A DNA stretch of 37,747 bases. It comes from Oscillospiraceae bacterium (lineage in GTDB: Bacteria > Bacillota > Clostridia > Oscillospirales > Oscillospiraceae). The position numbers were made by a program, and so were the translations under genes. The notes under the pieces were generated by a model. It had not been told where the DNA came from and ran no database searches. It worked only from the letters and a program-made list of their open reading frames with translations. The stretch lies in NCBI GenBank assembly GCA_024697625.1, contig JAILFJ010000103.1:1-37747 (forward strand), given 5' to 3'. Position 1 is the first letter of the stretch. Each line of letters opens with the position of its first letter. Below are positions 24,203-32,486 of this stretch, piece by piece.

Positions 24203-24885
24203 TAATTATTCCCCCCTTCCGCGGGTTCTGATGCAGGGGCAGCGGCCTCCGGTGCGGGGACCTCAGAGACCTGAGCTTCAGTCTCAGGAGCAGGGGCCTC
24301 AGCGGCGGTTGTCGGGGCTGCTTCCGCAGGGGTGGAGGCTGCCGGCTCAGCCGGGGCCGCTTCGGCCTTTTCGGGGGCCGCTTCGGCAGCTTTGGTCTCA
24401 GGGGCCGTAGCTTCAGCTTTTGCTGCGGGGGCCTTTGCAGCCTTGGATCTCTTCGCGGATTTCTCCTGAAGGATCTTCAGGGCGAGGGCGAGGCCGTCGA
24501 TGACCGCCTCCGGTTTCGGGGCGCAGCCGGCTACGTCCACATCCACGTCCACATATTTGGACAGGGGGCCTGCGATGGAGTAGCTGCCGCGGAAGACGTT
24601 TCCGCTCTGCGGGCACGAGCCCATCGTCACGATGCAGCGGGGCTCCGGTACCTGAGAGATCGCCCTCAGGACGCGGGGCAGCGACTGCTTGGTGACCGGG
24701 CCGGTGACCACCACGATGTCCGCCTGACGCGGCGAGCCGGTCAGCCTGAAGCCGAGGCGCTCGGCATCAAAACGCGGGGTCAGGACCGCGACGAGCTCGA
24801 TGTCGCAGCCGTTGCAGGAGCCGGCGTTGATGTGGAAGAGCCACGGGGACTTTCCGGCGCTTTCAGAGATCAGTTTTTCAAACAT
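24202..24885 (-). CDS. NuoB/MbhJ-like hydrogenase small subunit with Ala/Pro-rich tail
   Basis: A 227-residue protein. Residues 1-140 are the NuoB-like small subunit holding the [4Fe-4S] cluster next to the NiFe site. The ligands are SCNGCDIEL (Cys24, Cys27), MGSCPQSG and AGCAPKP. This reduced form, without the larger small-subunit domain of uptake hydrogenases, is typical of group 4 enzymes. Residues 145-227 are an Ala/Pro/Glu-rich tail with no domain after it and no counterpart in typical NuoB proteins (about 150-180 residues). GAAAGGAGC precedes the ATG. The neighbouring ferredoxin subunit has a similar low-complexity segment. Confidence 0.9.
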   Translation of the reverse strand: MFEKLISESAGKSPWLFHINAGSCNGCDIELVAVLTPRFDAERLGFRLTGSPRQADIVVVTGPVTKQSLPRVLRAISQVPEPRCIVTMGSCPQSGNVFRGSYSIAGPLSKYVDVDVDVAGCAPKPEAVIDGLALALKILQEKSAKRSKAAKAPAAKAEATAPETKAAEAAPEKAEAAPAEPAASTPAEAAPTTAAEAPAPETEAQVSEVPAPEAAAPASEPAEGGNN

Positions 24886-24901
24886 GGAACCAGCTCCTTT
24901 C

Positions 24902-25915
24902 TTACAGACCGTACCAGGCCATCACGAGGCTCAGCGCCGCGAGGCCGGTGACCACGGTCCAGTAGTACTTGAAGATCTGCTCGATGCGCAGGCGCGCCGT
25001 GACCGCATGCACCAGCGAGACGCAGACCGCCACCAGCAGGGCGCAGAGCAGGAACAGAACAGCGATCTCGATCAGGAACGCGATGGAACCGCCGGCTGTG
25101 CCGCCCATCAGGACCCGGTCGATCCCGCCGCCGATTCCGCCGAGGAACAGCGCCACGAACAGCGTCGTCATGGTGAGGAGCTTCACCGCGGAGGAGAGCT
25201 TGTACACGGCGAGGGGCTTTCCGCTGTACTCGGCCAGCATGCCCTCGCAGATCTCCGTCTCGGCCTCCGCCGCGTCAAAGGGGTGGCTGCCGGTTTCGCC
25301 TGGGATGATGAGGAGCATGGCCGCCGCTGCGGGGAGCATCGAGAGCCGGGTGATCAGGCTGCCGTTGCGGACCTGGTAGCGCACGATGTCTGTGAGGCTG
25401 AAGCAGAGGCCGCTGCCGATGGCGTTACCGACCGTCTTTGCCACGGCCAGCAGAACCAGGACCAGCGGGAGCTCCACCGCGAGGACGGTGACCATCTCGC
25501 GCGAGAGGCCCACGCCCGCATAGGGAGAGCCCGAGGCCGCCGCGCCCAGGATCACCGACAGGGCCGGGATCAGGAGCAGGTAGAGGATCACGATCACGTC
25601 CGCCACACCCCGGAAGGCGCTGAAGGAGAAGATCGGGATGAACAGCTGCAGCACCACCTGTGCGGCCAGACCCACCAGCGGAGCCAGCAGGAAGACCGTG
25701 CGGTTGGCTGCCGAGGGGACGATCGTCTCCTTGCCCAGGAGCTTGAAGAAGTCATAGAAGGGCTGGAGGATCGGGGGGCCGACGCGCTTCTGCATGCGGG
25801 CCACCAGCTTGCGGTCGATGCCGCAGAGGAGCATGCCCGAGAGGAAGCAGAACAGGAAGCCCGGGAAGATCAGTATATAGGCCAGATACTTCAGGCCGTC
25901 AAGAATCACAGTCAT
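24902..25915 (-). CDS. NuoH/MbhM-like membrane subunit
   Basis: A 337-residue membrane protein of the complex I ND1/NuoH family, with about eight hydrophobic spans. The family signature near residues 34-65 reads RKLVARMQKRVGPP then QPFYDFFKLLGKE. A second conserved acidic loop (FDAAEAETEICEGMLAEYSG) is also seen. NuoH/MbhM anchors the hydrogenase module to the membrane and links electron transfer to ion movement. GGAGGCGA lies before the ATG, 13 bases after the stop of the MrpD-like gene. Confidence 0.9.
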   Translation of the reverse strand: MTVILDGLKYLAYILIFPGFLFCFLSGMLLCGIDRKLVARMQKRVGPPILQPFYDFFKLLGKETIVPSAANRTVFLLAPLVGLAAQVVLQLFIPIFSFSAFRGVADVIVILYLLLIPALSVILGAAASGSPYAGVGLSREMVTVLAVELPLVLVLLAVAKTVGNAIGSGLCFSLTDIVRYQVRNGSLITRLSMLPAAAAMLLIIPGETGSHPFDAAEAETEICEGMLAEYSGKPLAVYKLSSAVKLLTMTTLFVALFLGGIGGGIDRVLMGGTAGGSIAFLIEIAVLFLLCALLVAVCVSLVHAVTARLRIEQIFKYYWTVVTGLAALSLVMAWYGL

Positions 25916-25928
25916 GTTCTCGCCTCCC

Positions 25929-27872
25929 TTACAGTATGACCATGGCGTAGAGCATCGCCAGCGCCAGCGCCACGACCGCCCAGAGGGCGTAGTCGTTCAC
26001 AATTCCGCTGTGCAGCTCGTGCATGAAGCGGAAGTAGCCCCGCCAGTTGTGCTTGAAGCCCCAGAAGAGGTCCTCGCCGCCAACCTGCGAGTACACCGCT
26101 TCCTCACCGCCGTAGAACAGCTCGTACTTGCCTTCGGCTGCGCTGCCGCTGCCGTAGCGGGCCGCGGGTGCGGGCACCGCCTCAGAGGCGGCCAGAGCGG
26201 AGACCTGGTCGTAGCGGGAGGCCACTGCGACGATGCAGACGCCCAGAAGCATGATCATCAGGACGCAGAGCCAGGAGATCGGGCTCCAGACGCCGGCTGA
26301 GACGAATCTGACCGGGAGTGTGTCCGCGAGGCCGAAGCTCTCGGCGTAGCCCGAGCCCATCATGGCGTTGATGTAGGAGTTGGCGCCAAGGGCCGCGCGG
26401 GCGGCGGGCTCGGTCAGGTAGGTGGTCACGAAGCCCGGGAAGAGCCCCGTCAGGATGCAGAGCAGGGCCAGGATGCCCATGGCGAGCCGCATGCCCAGGG
26501 AGACTTCCTTCACGTTCTCATACTCCTTCGGGAGCTGCCCGAAGAAGACCGACTGGGTCACCTTCACGAAGGACGCGAGGGTCATGGTGCTGGTGACGAG
26601 GGCGGTGATGGTGGCGAACAGGAAGCCGATGTTGCCGGACTCCACTGCCTTCTGGTAGGTGGCCTGGTAGATCAGCCACTTGGAGGCGAAGCCGTTGAAG
26701 GGCGGCACGCCGCTGATGGAGAAGGCGCCGATCAGGAAGAGGACCGTGGTCTGGGGCATCTTCTTCGACAGGCCGCCCAGCCGGTCCAGGTCGGTGGTCC
26801 CCGTCTCGTGCAGGACTGCGCCCGCGCAGAGGAACAGGAGGCCCTTGAACAGCGTGTGGTTCATGGCGTGGTAGAGGCCCGAGGACACCCCCAGCGCCGT
26901 TGCGAGGCCGGCCGCCGTCAGGACGTAGCCGATCTGGGAGATCGAGTGGAAGGCCAGCAGACGCTTGAAGTCATGCTGAGCCAGCGCCATCGTCACGCAG
27001 ACGAACATGCTGACCGAGCCGAGGAAGACCAGCCAGAACTGGACGGTTCCGAGGTTCATCGTACGGAAGAGGATGTAGCTCAGACGAATGATGCCGTAGA
27101 GGCCGGACTTGGTCAGGACGCCGGAGATCAGCACCGACACCGGGGCCGGGGCCGCGCCGTGGGCGTCCGCCGCCAGCGGATGGAAGGGCACCAGGAAGGC
27201 CTTGGTGCAGAAGCCGATGAACAGCAGCGCGTAGGCGATGACCGTGGCCCGGTTCAGATGCCCCGGGAGGAAGGCCGCCAGCTGTGCGAAGTTCAGGGTG
27301 TGTGCCTGGGCGTAGAGCATGATGGTTCCGGCCAGGATGCAGCTGGAGCCGATGCTGCCCACCACCAGGTACTTGAACGCGGCCTCCAGCGCGCCGGTCG
27401 CGGTGTTCCGGAACGCGGTCAGGGCCACTGCGGCGAAGGTCAGGATCTCAATCATGATGAACATGTTGAAGAGGTCGCCGGAGAGGACCAGGCCCATGAC
27501 GCCGCCGCAGAGCATCAGGAACAGGGTGTAGTACTGGGGCTCGTTGTCGTCGTGGGACATGTAGCTGAAGGAGTAGAGCATCGCCACAAAGACCGCGGTG
27601 GCGATCAGCAGGCCGAAGAACAGGCCCAGCGCGTCCACTTCCAGCGCGATGCCGATGGCGTAGCCGCCGGCGGGCTCACGGCCGCCCATCCAGTAGGCGA
27701 TGGTCTGGCCGGACAGGATCACGGGCTTCACCAGGGCGATCATCAGCACCAGGGGGCAGGCCGTGGCGAGGAAACCGAGGGTGTTGCGCACCCCGCGGTT
27801 CCGGCCGAAGATCACGATCAGGAAGGCGCCGAGGAAGTAGGCCATGATGGCAAGGATCGGGAAGTGTGTCAT
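25929..27872 (-). CDS. MrpD/MbhH-like antiporter subunit with extended C-terminus
   Basis: A 647-residue, very hydrophobic member of the NuoL/M/N-MrpA/D family, with about 14 spans in the core. Core motifs include MSHDDNEPQYYTLFLMLCGG and the conserved loop with HPLAADAHGAAPAPVSVLIS (ion-channel region). It is about 140 residues longer than usual MrpD proteins. The addition has one span, a hydrophilic stretch and a last span starting HSGIVNDYALW. This may replace a separate small subunit such as MbhI of Pyrococcus, which is not seen here. The start overlaps the stop of the MrpC-like gene by four bases (ATGA). Confidence 0.9.
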   Translation of the reverse strand: MTHFPILAIMAYFLGAFLIVIFGRNRGVRNTLGFLATACPLVLMIALVKPVILSGQTIAYWMGGREPAGGYAIGIALEVDALGLFFGLLIATAVFVAMLYSFSYMSHDDNEPQYYTLFLMLCGGVMGLVLSGDLFNMFIMIEILTFAAVALTAFRNTATGALEAAFKYLVVGSIGSSCILAGTIMLYAQAHTLNFAQLAAFLPGHLNRATVIAYALLFIGFCTKAFLVPFHPLAADAHGAAPAPVSVLISGVLTKSGLYGIIRLSYILFRTMNLGTVQFWLVFLGSVSMFVCVTMALAQHDFKRLLAFHSISQIGYVLTAAGLATALGVSSGLYHAMNHTLFKGLLFLCAGAVLHETGTTDLDRLGGLSKKMPQTTVLFLIGAFSISGVPPFNGFASKWLIYQATYQKAVESGNIGFLFATITALVTSTMTLASFVKVTQSVFFGQLPKEYENVKEVSLGMRLAMGILALLCILTGLFPGFVTTYLTEPAARAALGANSYINAMMGSGYAESFGLADTLPVRFVSAGVWSPISWLCVLMIMLLGVCIVAVASRYDQVSALAASEAVPAPAARYGSGSAAEGKYELFYGGEEAVYSQVGGEDLFWGFKHNWRGYFRFMHELHSGIVNDYALWAVVALALAMLYAMVIL

Positions 27873-28219
27873 CCTCTCAACCTCCTTATCTCACGCGTGT
27901 CCGTCGTGCCGTACATCTCGCGCAGCCGGATCACCAGGGACAGGCTCATGGCCGTGACGCAGGCGCCGATGACGATGCTGGTCAGGGTCAGGGCCTGGGG
28001 GATCGGGTCCACGAAGAAGCTGGACGGGTTCAGCTCGCCGAAGGAGAAGATCGGCGCGGTGCCGCCGGGATTGAAGCCGACGGTGATGATCAGGAGATTG
28101 ACGCCGTAGTCCATGATGGACAGGCCGATGACCGACTTCAGCAGATCGTGTTTGGTCACAATGCAGTAGAGACCAAGCGTGATCAGGAAGAAGGCGGCCA
28201 GATAGTTCACAAGAATCAT
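27869..28219 (-). CDS. MrpC/MbhG-like subunit (NuoK family)
   Basis: A 116-residue protein with three hydrophobic spans, a member of the NuoK/MnhC family of Na+/H+ antiporter subunits. Seen features are YLAAFFLITLGLYCIVTKHD at the start and the DPIPQALTLTSIVIGACVTA segment that is strongly conserved in MnhC. The start follows the stop of the MrpB-like gene directly and its end overlaps the MrpD-like gene by four bases. Confidence 0.9.
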   Translation of the reverse strand: MILVNYLAAFFLITLGLYCIVTKHDLLKSVIGLSIMDYGVNLLIITVGFNPGGTAPIFSFGELNPSSFFVDPIPQALTLTSIVIGACVTAMSLSLVIRLREMYGTTDTREIRRLRG

Positions 28220-28672
28220 TCAGCCCACCTCATTTCTCTGGTTCGCGACGCCCAGCATCAGCAGGGTGATCGAGCCGATCCCGGTGATGACCTTGATACC
28301 GACGGTCAGGTTCATCCAGAAAACCGTGCCCGAGCTGTACAGCTGGCCGATGGCGCCCTGGGTATACAGGATATTCTCACAGAACTGGGCGCCTACCGCG
28401 ACGCCCATCAGCGCCAGCGCCACATAGGCCACCGAGGCCAGGCCCTCCGCCTCGTGGAGGAGCCCCGCGCTCAGCGCGGTCACGGTGTCGCTGTAGCCGT
28501 TGGCGAAGTAGAGCATCAGGATCACGCCCACCACCAGCACGCCGCCCTGGAAGCCGCCGCCAGGCGACAGGTGCCCGTGGAGGATGATGTAGCACATGTA
28601 CATCATGGTCAGCGGGAAGACCAGGTCCAGGCTGCCCTGGATCACGTGGCGGATACGGATTTCATTTTTCAT
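28220..28672 (-). CDS. MrpB/MbhF-like subunit (MnhB family)
   Basis: A 150-residue MnhB-family membrane protein with four spans. The family hallmark HGHLSPGGGFQGGVL is present near residues 32-46. GGAGGATAAAG precedes the ATG, and the start overlaps the end of the MbhE-like gene by 11 bases. With the adjacent MrpC- and MrpD-like subunits it forms the cation antiporter part of the complex. Confidence 0.9.
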   Translation of the reverse strand: MKNEIRIRHVIQGSLDLVFPLTMMYMCYIILHGHLSPGGGFQGGVLVVGVILMLYFANGYSDTVTALSAGLLHEAEGLASVAYVALALMGVAVGAQFCENILYTQGAIGQLYSSGTVFWMNLTVGIKVITGIGSITLLMLGVANQRNEVG

Positions 28673-29015
28673 CTTTATCCTCCTTCTTCTTGGCGAAGAG
28701 GATCACCGTCGAGCCCGCCACTGCCGTGATCAGGATGAAGGCCTCGCCCATGGTATCGTAGCCACGGAAGTCGAAGACGATGCTGGTCACGTCGTTGACC
28801 GCATGGGTTTTGGCAAGGTTCTGCTGGACGATGGCCGCCGCGGCCCCGTCCGCCTCGCTGTCGTCATAGCTCTCAGGGTTCTCCTGCAGGACCAGTACCG
28901 GCACCTTGGCGTTCCGCCCGTCGTAGGTGCGGGGCATCTCCGCCATCTGCAGCGCTGCGGCAAAGCAGGCAAACAGGATCACCGCGAGGGAGACCCAGGT
29001 CAGAAACTTCTTCAT
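28662..29015 (-). CDS. MbhE-like membrane subunit
   Basis: A 117-residue protein with one N-terminal and one C-terminal hydrophobic span around a polar loop. The segment NDVTSIVFDFRGYDTMGEAF is the conserved mark of MbhE and of the matching part of MrpA. The start overlaps the stop of the DUF4040 gene by four bases (ATGA). Confidence 0.85.
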   Translation of the reverse strand: MKKFLTWVSLAVILFACFAAALQMAEMPRTYDGRNAKVPVLVLQENPESYDDSEADGAAAAIVQQNLAKTHAVNDVTSIVFDFRGYDTMGEAFILITAVAGSTVILFAKKKEDKDEK

Positions 29016-29266
29016 CTGTCGTTCCCTCCCCGGATCCGGATCAGCGCCACGATGAAGATCAGCGGGGTCAGGGCCGCGCCTACGGCCGCCTCCGAGATCG
29101 CCACGTCCGGCGCGTGCATCAGGAGAAACGCCGCTGCCGCGAACAGCCCTGTCGCGCCCAGCGCGATCACGGCGCTCAGGAGCTTCTCAAACCGGACCGC
29201 CAGCACCGCCGACACCACAAGGCCCGCGATGATCAGCAGGTCCAGGAGGACCATTGCGTTATTCAT
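29012..29266 (-). CDS. MbhD-like DUF4040 subunit
   Basis: An 84-residue membrane protein with three spans. I start it at ATG 29266, preceded by GGGAGGGATTTCG; the frame is open further upstream but those codons lie in the MrpG-like gene. The segment MHAPDVAISEAAVGAALTP is the DUF4040 hallmark, matching the C-terminal region of MrpA. Its start overlaps the end of the MrpG-like gene by eight bases. In Mbh complexes MbhD and MbhE together replace part of the large MrpA subunit. Confidence 0.9.
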   Translation of the reverse strand: MNNAMVLLDLLIIAGLVVSAVLAVRFEKLLSAVIALGATGLFAAAAFLLMHAPDVAISEAAVGAALTPLIFIVALIRIRGGNDR

Positions 29267-29597
29267 CGAAATCCCTCCCCAGATCGTCTGTGTCCATTTT
29301 CGTCTCCGGACGGATGCCGTGGCTGTACGCGCCCTTCGCAATAACGTGCGAGCCCACCGGGTTCGTCACCAGCACCATCAGCGCGATCACCGCGATCTTG
29401 ATGGCCGAGGCCGCGCTGTGCATCATCACCGCCGCGTACAGGATCCCACCCAGGGCCAGCAGCAGGACGCCGAGAGTGGAAATGCAGGTCGCCGCCTGCA
29501 TGCGGCTGAAGGTATCGGGCATCTTCAGGATCCCCAGGGTACCCGCGGTCGCGAAGACCAGCCCTGCCGCAATCAGGAGATCAATCACGATCCTCAT
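29259..29597 (-). CDS. MrpG/MbhC-like subunit
   Basis: A 112-residue MnhG-family protein with three spans. GGGAGGT six bases before ATG 29597 sets the start. The conserved segment LKMPDTFSRMQAATCISTLG follows the first span. It overlaps the MrpF-like gene by 17 bases upstream and the DUF4040 gene by eight bases downstream, showing tight translational coupling. Confidence 0.9.
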   Translation of the reverse strand: MRIVIDLLIAAGLVFATAGTLGILKMPDTFSRMQAATCISTLGVLLLALGGILYAAVMMHSAASAIKIAVIALMVLVTNPVGSHVIAKGAYSHGIRPETKMDTDDLGRDFDE

Positions 29598-29859
29598 GGC
29601 GGAACCTCCCTTTCGTGTCAAGATATCTGCCGACAGCGATGGTGTCGATGATGCCGAACAGCGCGCAGATCAGGGCGATGTCCAGATACACCCCGCGCCC
29701 GCTGAACAGTGAGAAGAGGATCATCGCACAGCAGATCAGTATGTCCGCGTTGTCCGCAGCCACCATGCGGTCCGCCGCGGTCGGGCCCTTCATCAGGCGG
29801 TACACGCACAGAATCGCCAGAACCGCGAACAGGATGGAAAAGATCAGCAGATCCGTCAT
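29581..29859 (-). CDS. MrpF/MbhB-like subunit
   Basis: A 92-residue MnhF-family protein with three spans and the family motif LMKGPTAADRMVAAD. I choose ATG 29859 because GGAGGT lies six bases before it and it forms an ATGA overlap with the upstream stop; the in-frame ATG at 29865 would sit directly on the ribosome binding site. Confidence 0.9.
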   Translation of the reverse strand: MTDLLIFSILFAVLAILCVYRLMKGPTAADRMVAADNADILICCAMILFSLFSGRGVYLDIALICALFGIIDTIAVGRYLDTKGRFRHEDRD

Positions 29860-30377
29860 GCCCATACCTCCTTCAGTCCTTTTTCCAGTGTGCCCTTGAT
29901 CGCCTCGCCCGCTGCCTCCGGTTCGGTCTCGCGGACCTTGATCCAGTGCACGTAGAGCCAGTTCCTTCCGTCCTCTTCCGTCACCTCCATGGTGATCGTC
30001 CCCGGTGTCAGCGTGATCGAGTTGGACAGCGCCGCCAGGCCGTAGTCCGACTTCAGCTCCGTCGGGATCTTCACGATCCCGGGGGCGATGTCCCGGCAGC
30101 CGCCAAAGCAGATCCGCGCCATCGCCACGTTGGCCTTCACCAGCTCAATGGGGAAGGTCACACACCAGAAGCGGAGGAGCGAGAAGAGCCGCTTCGGGTT
30201 CAGGAACCATCCGGCATCCTCATGGATGAAGAAGCGTGCGGTAAACAGCGCGACGGCAAGACTCACAATCGCGCCGGCCAGCAGCTCCTCCGCCTTGAAG
30301 GAAAAGTCCAGAAGCACCCAGAAGACAAAGCAGACGAGAAAAGTCGCCGCGACGGCGGAAAATTTCGTCTTTTGCAA
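29856..30377 (-). CDS. MrpE/MbhA-like subunit, TTG start
   Basis: A 173-residue MnhE-family protein with two or three N-terminal spans and a cytoplasmic domain. The segment NSITLTPGTITMEV and the later LYVHWIKV are conserved in MrpE. The start codon appears to be TTG at 30377, with AGGAGTG seven bases before it; no ATG is better placed. It lies 62 bases after hypA, the largest gap among the Mrp-type genes. Confidence 0.9.
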   Translation of the reverse strand: MQKTKFSAVAATFLVCFVFWVLLDFSFKAEELLAGAIVSLAVALFTARFFIHEDAGWFLNPKRLFSLLRFWCVTFPIELVKANVAMARICFGGCRDIAPGIVKIPTELKSDYGLAALSNSITLTPGTITMEVTEEDGRNWLYVHWIKVRETEPEAAGEAIKGTLEKGLKEVWA

Positions 30378-30439
30378 ACCAAACCACTCCTATCTGTTTT
30401 CTGTTTTCTGCTAACTGTGTTGCTTTATCTGTGTATGAA

Positions 30440-30781
30440 TTATTCTACCGCAAGGTTCTCTACAAAGAACTCCCTGCCCTGCGTCATCCGGATCCCGGTA
30501 CCGCCGCAGTCCGGGCAGCAGGCCGTGTGCTTTTCGACCGGACCCTCGTAGCCGCAGTCCGGACAGCGGAAAGCGGCGGGAACCGTCTCCAGCACCAGGC
30601 TGGCCCCCTCCGCTGCGGTCCCTTCGGCCGCGAGGGGAAAGAAAGTCTCGATGCAGCTCGGGATCACGCCGGAATATTCCCCGATCTTCAGTCGGATCTC
30701 CCGCACGCGGGAGAAGCCGCTCTTCTTCTGTTCTGAGCTTATGACGGCGAGGATCCCCTGGGTCAGTGCCATCTCATGCAT
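30440..30781 (-). CDS. hypA: Hydrogenase nickel incorporation protein HypA
   Basis: A 113-residue HypA, the nickel chaperone that helps insert Ni into the NiFe large subunit. The N-terminus MHEMALTQGI carries the nickel-binding His2. The zinc site is formed by CPDC (73-76) and CPDC (89-92). GGAGGACG precedes the ATG. It sits between the large-subunit gene and the Mrp-type genes, away from hypCDE. The usual partner HypB is not in the window. Confidence 0.95.
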   Translation of the reverse strand: MHEMALTQGILAVISSEQKKSGFSRVREIRLKIGEYSGVIPSCIETFFPLAAEGTAAEGASLVLETVPAAFRCPDCGYEGPVEKHTACCPDCGGTGIRMTQGREFFVENLAVE

Positions 30782-30860
30782 CGTCCGTCCTCCCTCTCCG
30801 TCCCCGGCTGCCGGTCAGACTGCGCCGGAATGCAGCCGGCAGCAAAGAGCGCTCCATCCC

Positions 30861-31943
30861 TCAGCGGTCCAGGCAGCTGAAGCAGGGGTCGATGCTGGCG
30901 ATGATCAGCCCGGCATCTGCGACCGTGTTGCCCCGCAGCATATGGGGGACGGTCGGGGTGTTCTTGTAGCTGGGTACGTGGATGCTGATGCGGTAGTTGT
31001 TGAAGCTGTTGTCACCGACCAGCATGTAGCTCAGCTGGCCGCGGGGCGCCTCATGGCGCTTCACGGTCTGGCCGGCCTTGATCTTCGTGAGCTTGGCGCC
31101 CAGATTGATCGGGCCTTCCGGCAGATTTTCCAGGGCCTGGCGGATGATCTTGATGCTCTCGTAGCACTCCAGGGCGCGGACCACGACGCGGGCAAAGACG
31201 TCGCCGCTCTCGACAACGGGAACGTCAAACTCGAAGTCACCGTAGGCGCTGTAGGGCGCGTCGCGGCGGACGTCGATATCCACGCCGGAGGCGCGGGCGT
31301 GCGGGCCCACAGCCCCGAGCTTCAGGGCATCCTCGCGGGTCAGAACGCCGACGTTCTTGGTGCGCATGGCGATGGTCTTGTCTGTCAGGGCGATCTCGGT
31401 GATGCGGTCCAGCGGCGCCTTCAGCTTGTCGCAGGCCTCAAGGATCCGCCTTCTCAGGTCATCCGAGACGTCGCGCCTGGCTCCGCCGACGGTGCACATG
31501 GCATAGTTGACGCGGTTGCCGGTCAGTTCCTCCAGGATATCCATCACGAGCTCGCGCTCATCCCAGATATGCATGAACATGCTGTCGTGGCCGATGATAT
31601 GGCAGGCGATGCCCAGCCAGAGGAAGTGGGAGTGCAGCCGCTCCAGCTCCGCCGTGATGACGCGGATATACTCGCCGCGCTTCGGGACCTCCACGCCGTT
31701 GAGCTCCTCCACGCAGAGGGCGTAGGTGAAGGCGTGGGAGTGCGAGCAGATGCCGCAGACACGTTCCACCAGGACCAGGGTCTGAATGGCGTTGCGCTCG
31801 GTGGCGAGCTTCTCGATGCCGCGGTGGTTGTAGCCGACAAACACCTCCGCATCCCGGATGACCTCGCCCTCTGTATAGAGTCTGGCGTGGACAGGCTCCT
31901 CCAAAGCGGGATGATACGGACCGATGGGAATAATATAACTCAT
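30861..31943 (-). CDS. [NiFe] hydrogenase large subunit, group 4 (NuoD/MbhL-like)
   Basis: A 360-residue catalytic subunit. The NiFe ligands are all present: RVCGIC (Cys63, Cys66) and DPCFSC (Cys354, Cys357). They show this is a hydrogenase and not a complex I subunit, which lacks these Cys. The protein ends three residues after the last Cys (LDR, then stop), so there is no C-terminal tail to be cut off during maturation. It should reduce protons to H2 with electrons from the ferredoxin subunits. Its start overlaps the NuoC-like stop by four bases. Confidence 0.95.
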   Translation of the reverse strand: MSYIIPIGPYHPALEEPVHARLYTEGEVIRDAEVFVGYNHRGIEKLATERNAIQTLVLVERVCGICSHSHAFTYALCVEELNGVEVPKRGEYIRVITAELERLHSHFLWLGIACHIIGHDSMFMHIWDERELVMDILEELTGNRVNYAMCTVGGARRDVSDDLRRRILEACDKLKAPLDRITEIALTDKTIAMRTKNVGVLTREDALKLGAVGPHARASGVDIDVRRDAPYSAYGDFEFDVPVVESGDVFARVVVRALECYESIKIIRQALENLPEGPINLGAKLTKIKAGQTVKRHEAPRGQLSYMLVGDNSFNNYRISIHVPSYKNTPTVPHMLRGNTVADAGLIIASIDPCFSCLDR

Positions 31944-32338
31944 GGATTCACCTCCCCGACATTCTTCTCGACCAGCTCCTTAAGGGGCGTCACCATGATC
32001 TGGCCCCTGCCCTGCGTCTCGAGCATGTCCTCCGGCAGGAAGAGCCGCTTCGATGTGTCCAGTCCCTCAAAGCTGAAGCCGAACAGCTCGTTCAGCTCCC
32101 GCTCCGGCCAGGTCGCCGCCTCGGCGTAGACTGCCCCGATGGAGGGGAAGCTCGTCTCCCCGACCACGTGGTAGCTCTCCACGACCGGGTCGACGGCATA
32201 GTCCCATGAGACGTCCGGCTGACCTTCCTTGTTGATCATGCCGTGGATCATCACAAGGAATCTGCCTTCCTTCTTCATTCTCTCCGCGAGGGGCAGGACG
32301 TCATCTCTGCTGATGTCGATGCGCTTATACTCCTGCAT
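31940..32338 (-). CDS. NuoC/MbhK-like subunit
   Basis: A 132-residue protein of the complex I 30-kDa (NuoC) family, which supports the large subunit in group 4 hydrogenases. Conserved parts include WDYAVDP and EAATWPERELNELFGFSFEG near residues 72-92. GAGAGGTGAT precedes the ATG. The 148-base gap to hypE holds no gene and no convincing promoter. Confidence 0.9.
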   Translation of the reverse strand: MQEYKRIDISRDDVLPLAERMKKEGRFLVMIHGMINKEGQPDVSWDYAVDPVVESYHVVGETSFPSIGAVYAEAATWPERELNELFGFSFEGLDTSKRLFLPEDMLETQGRGQIMVTPLKELVEKNVGEVNP

Positions 32339-32486
32339 GTTTCATCACCTCTCAATAGTCTTGTCCTTCAGTTCCTCAGTTTTCGTTCTTTCATTCTATA
32401 TGAGAACAGGCCTTCGTCTCCGATCGGTCTGGGTTCTCCTGTTTTCCGGCAGCACTGCGGCCGCCGCCGGCATGTCTCCCGGGCTC

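Noticed and set aside
26808..28109. Long His/Gln-rich + strand frame
   Set aside because: It lies opposite the MrpD- and MrpC-like genes, has no start signal and a composition typical of antisense frames in G+C-rich membrane-protein genes.
23231..32338. Respiratory complex I (NADH dehydrogenase)
   Set aside because: The NuoD-like protein has both NiFe Cys pairs, Mrp-type subunits and hyp genes accompany it, and NuoE/F/G are absent.
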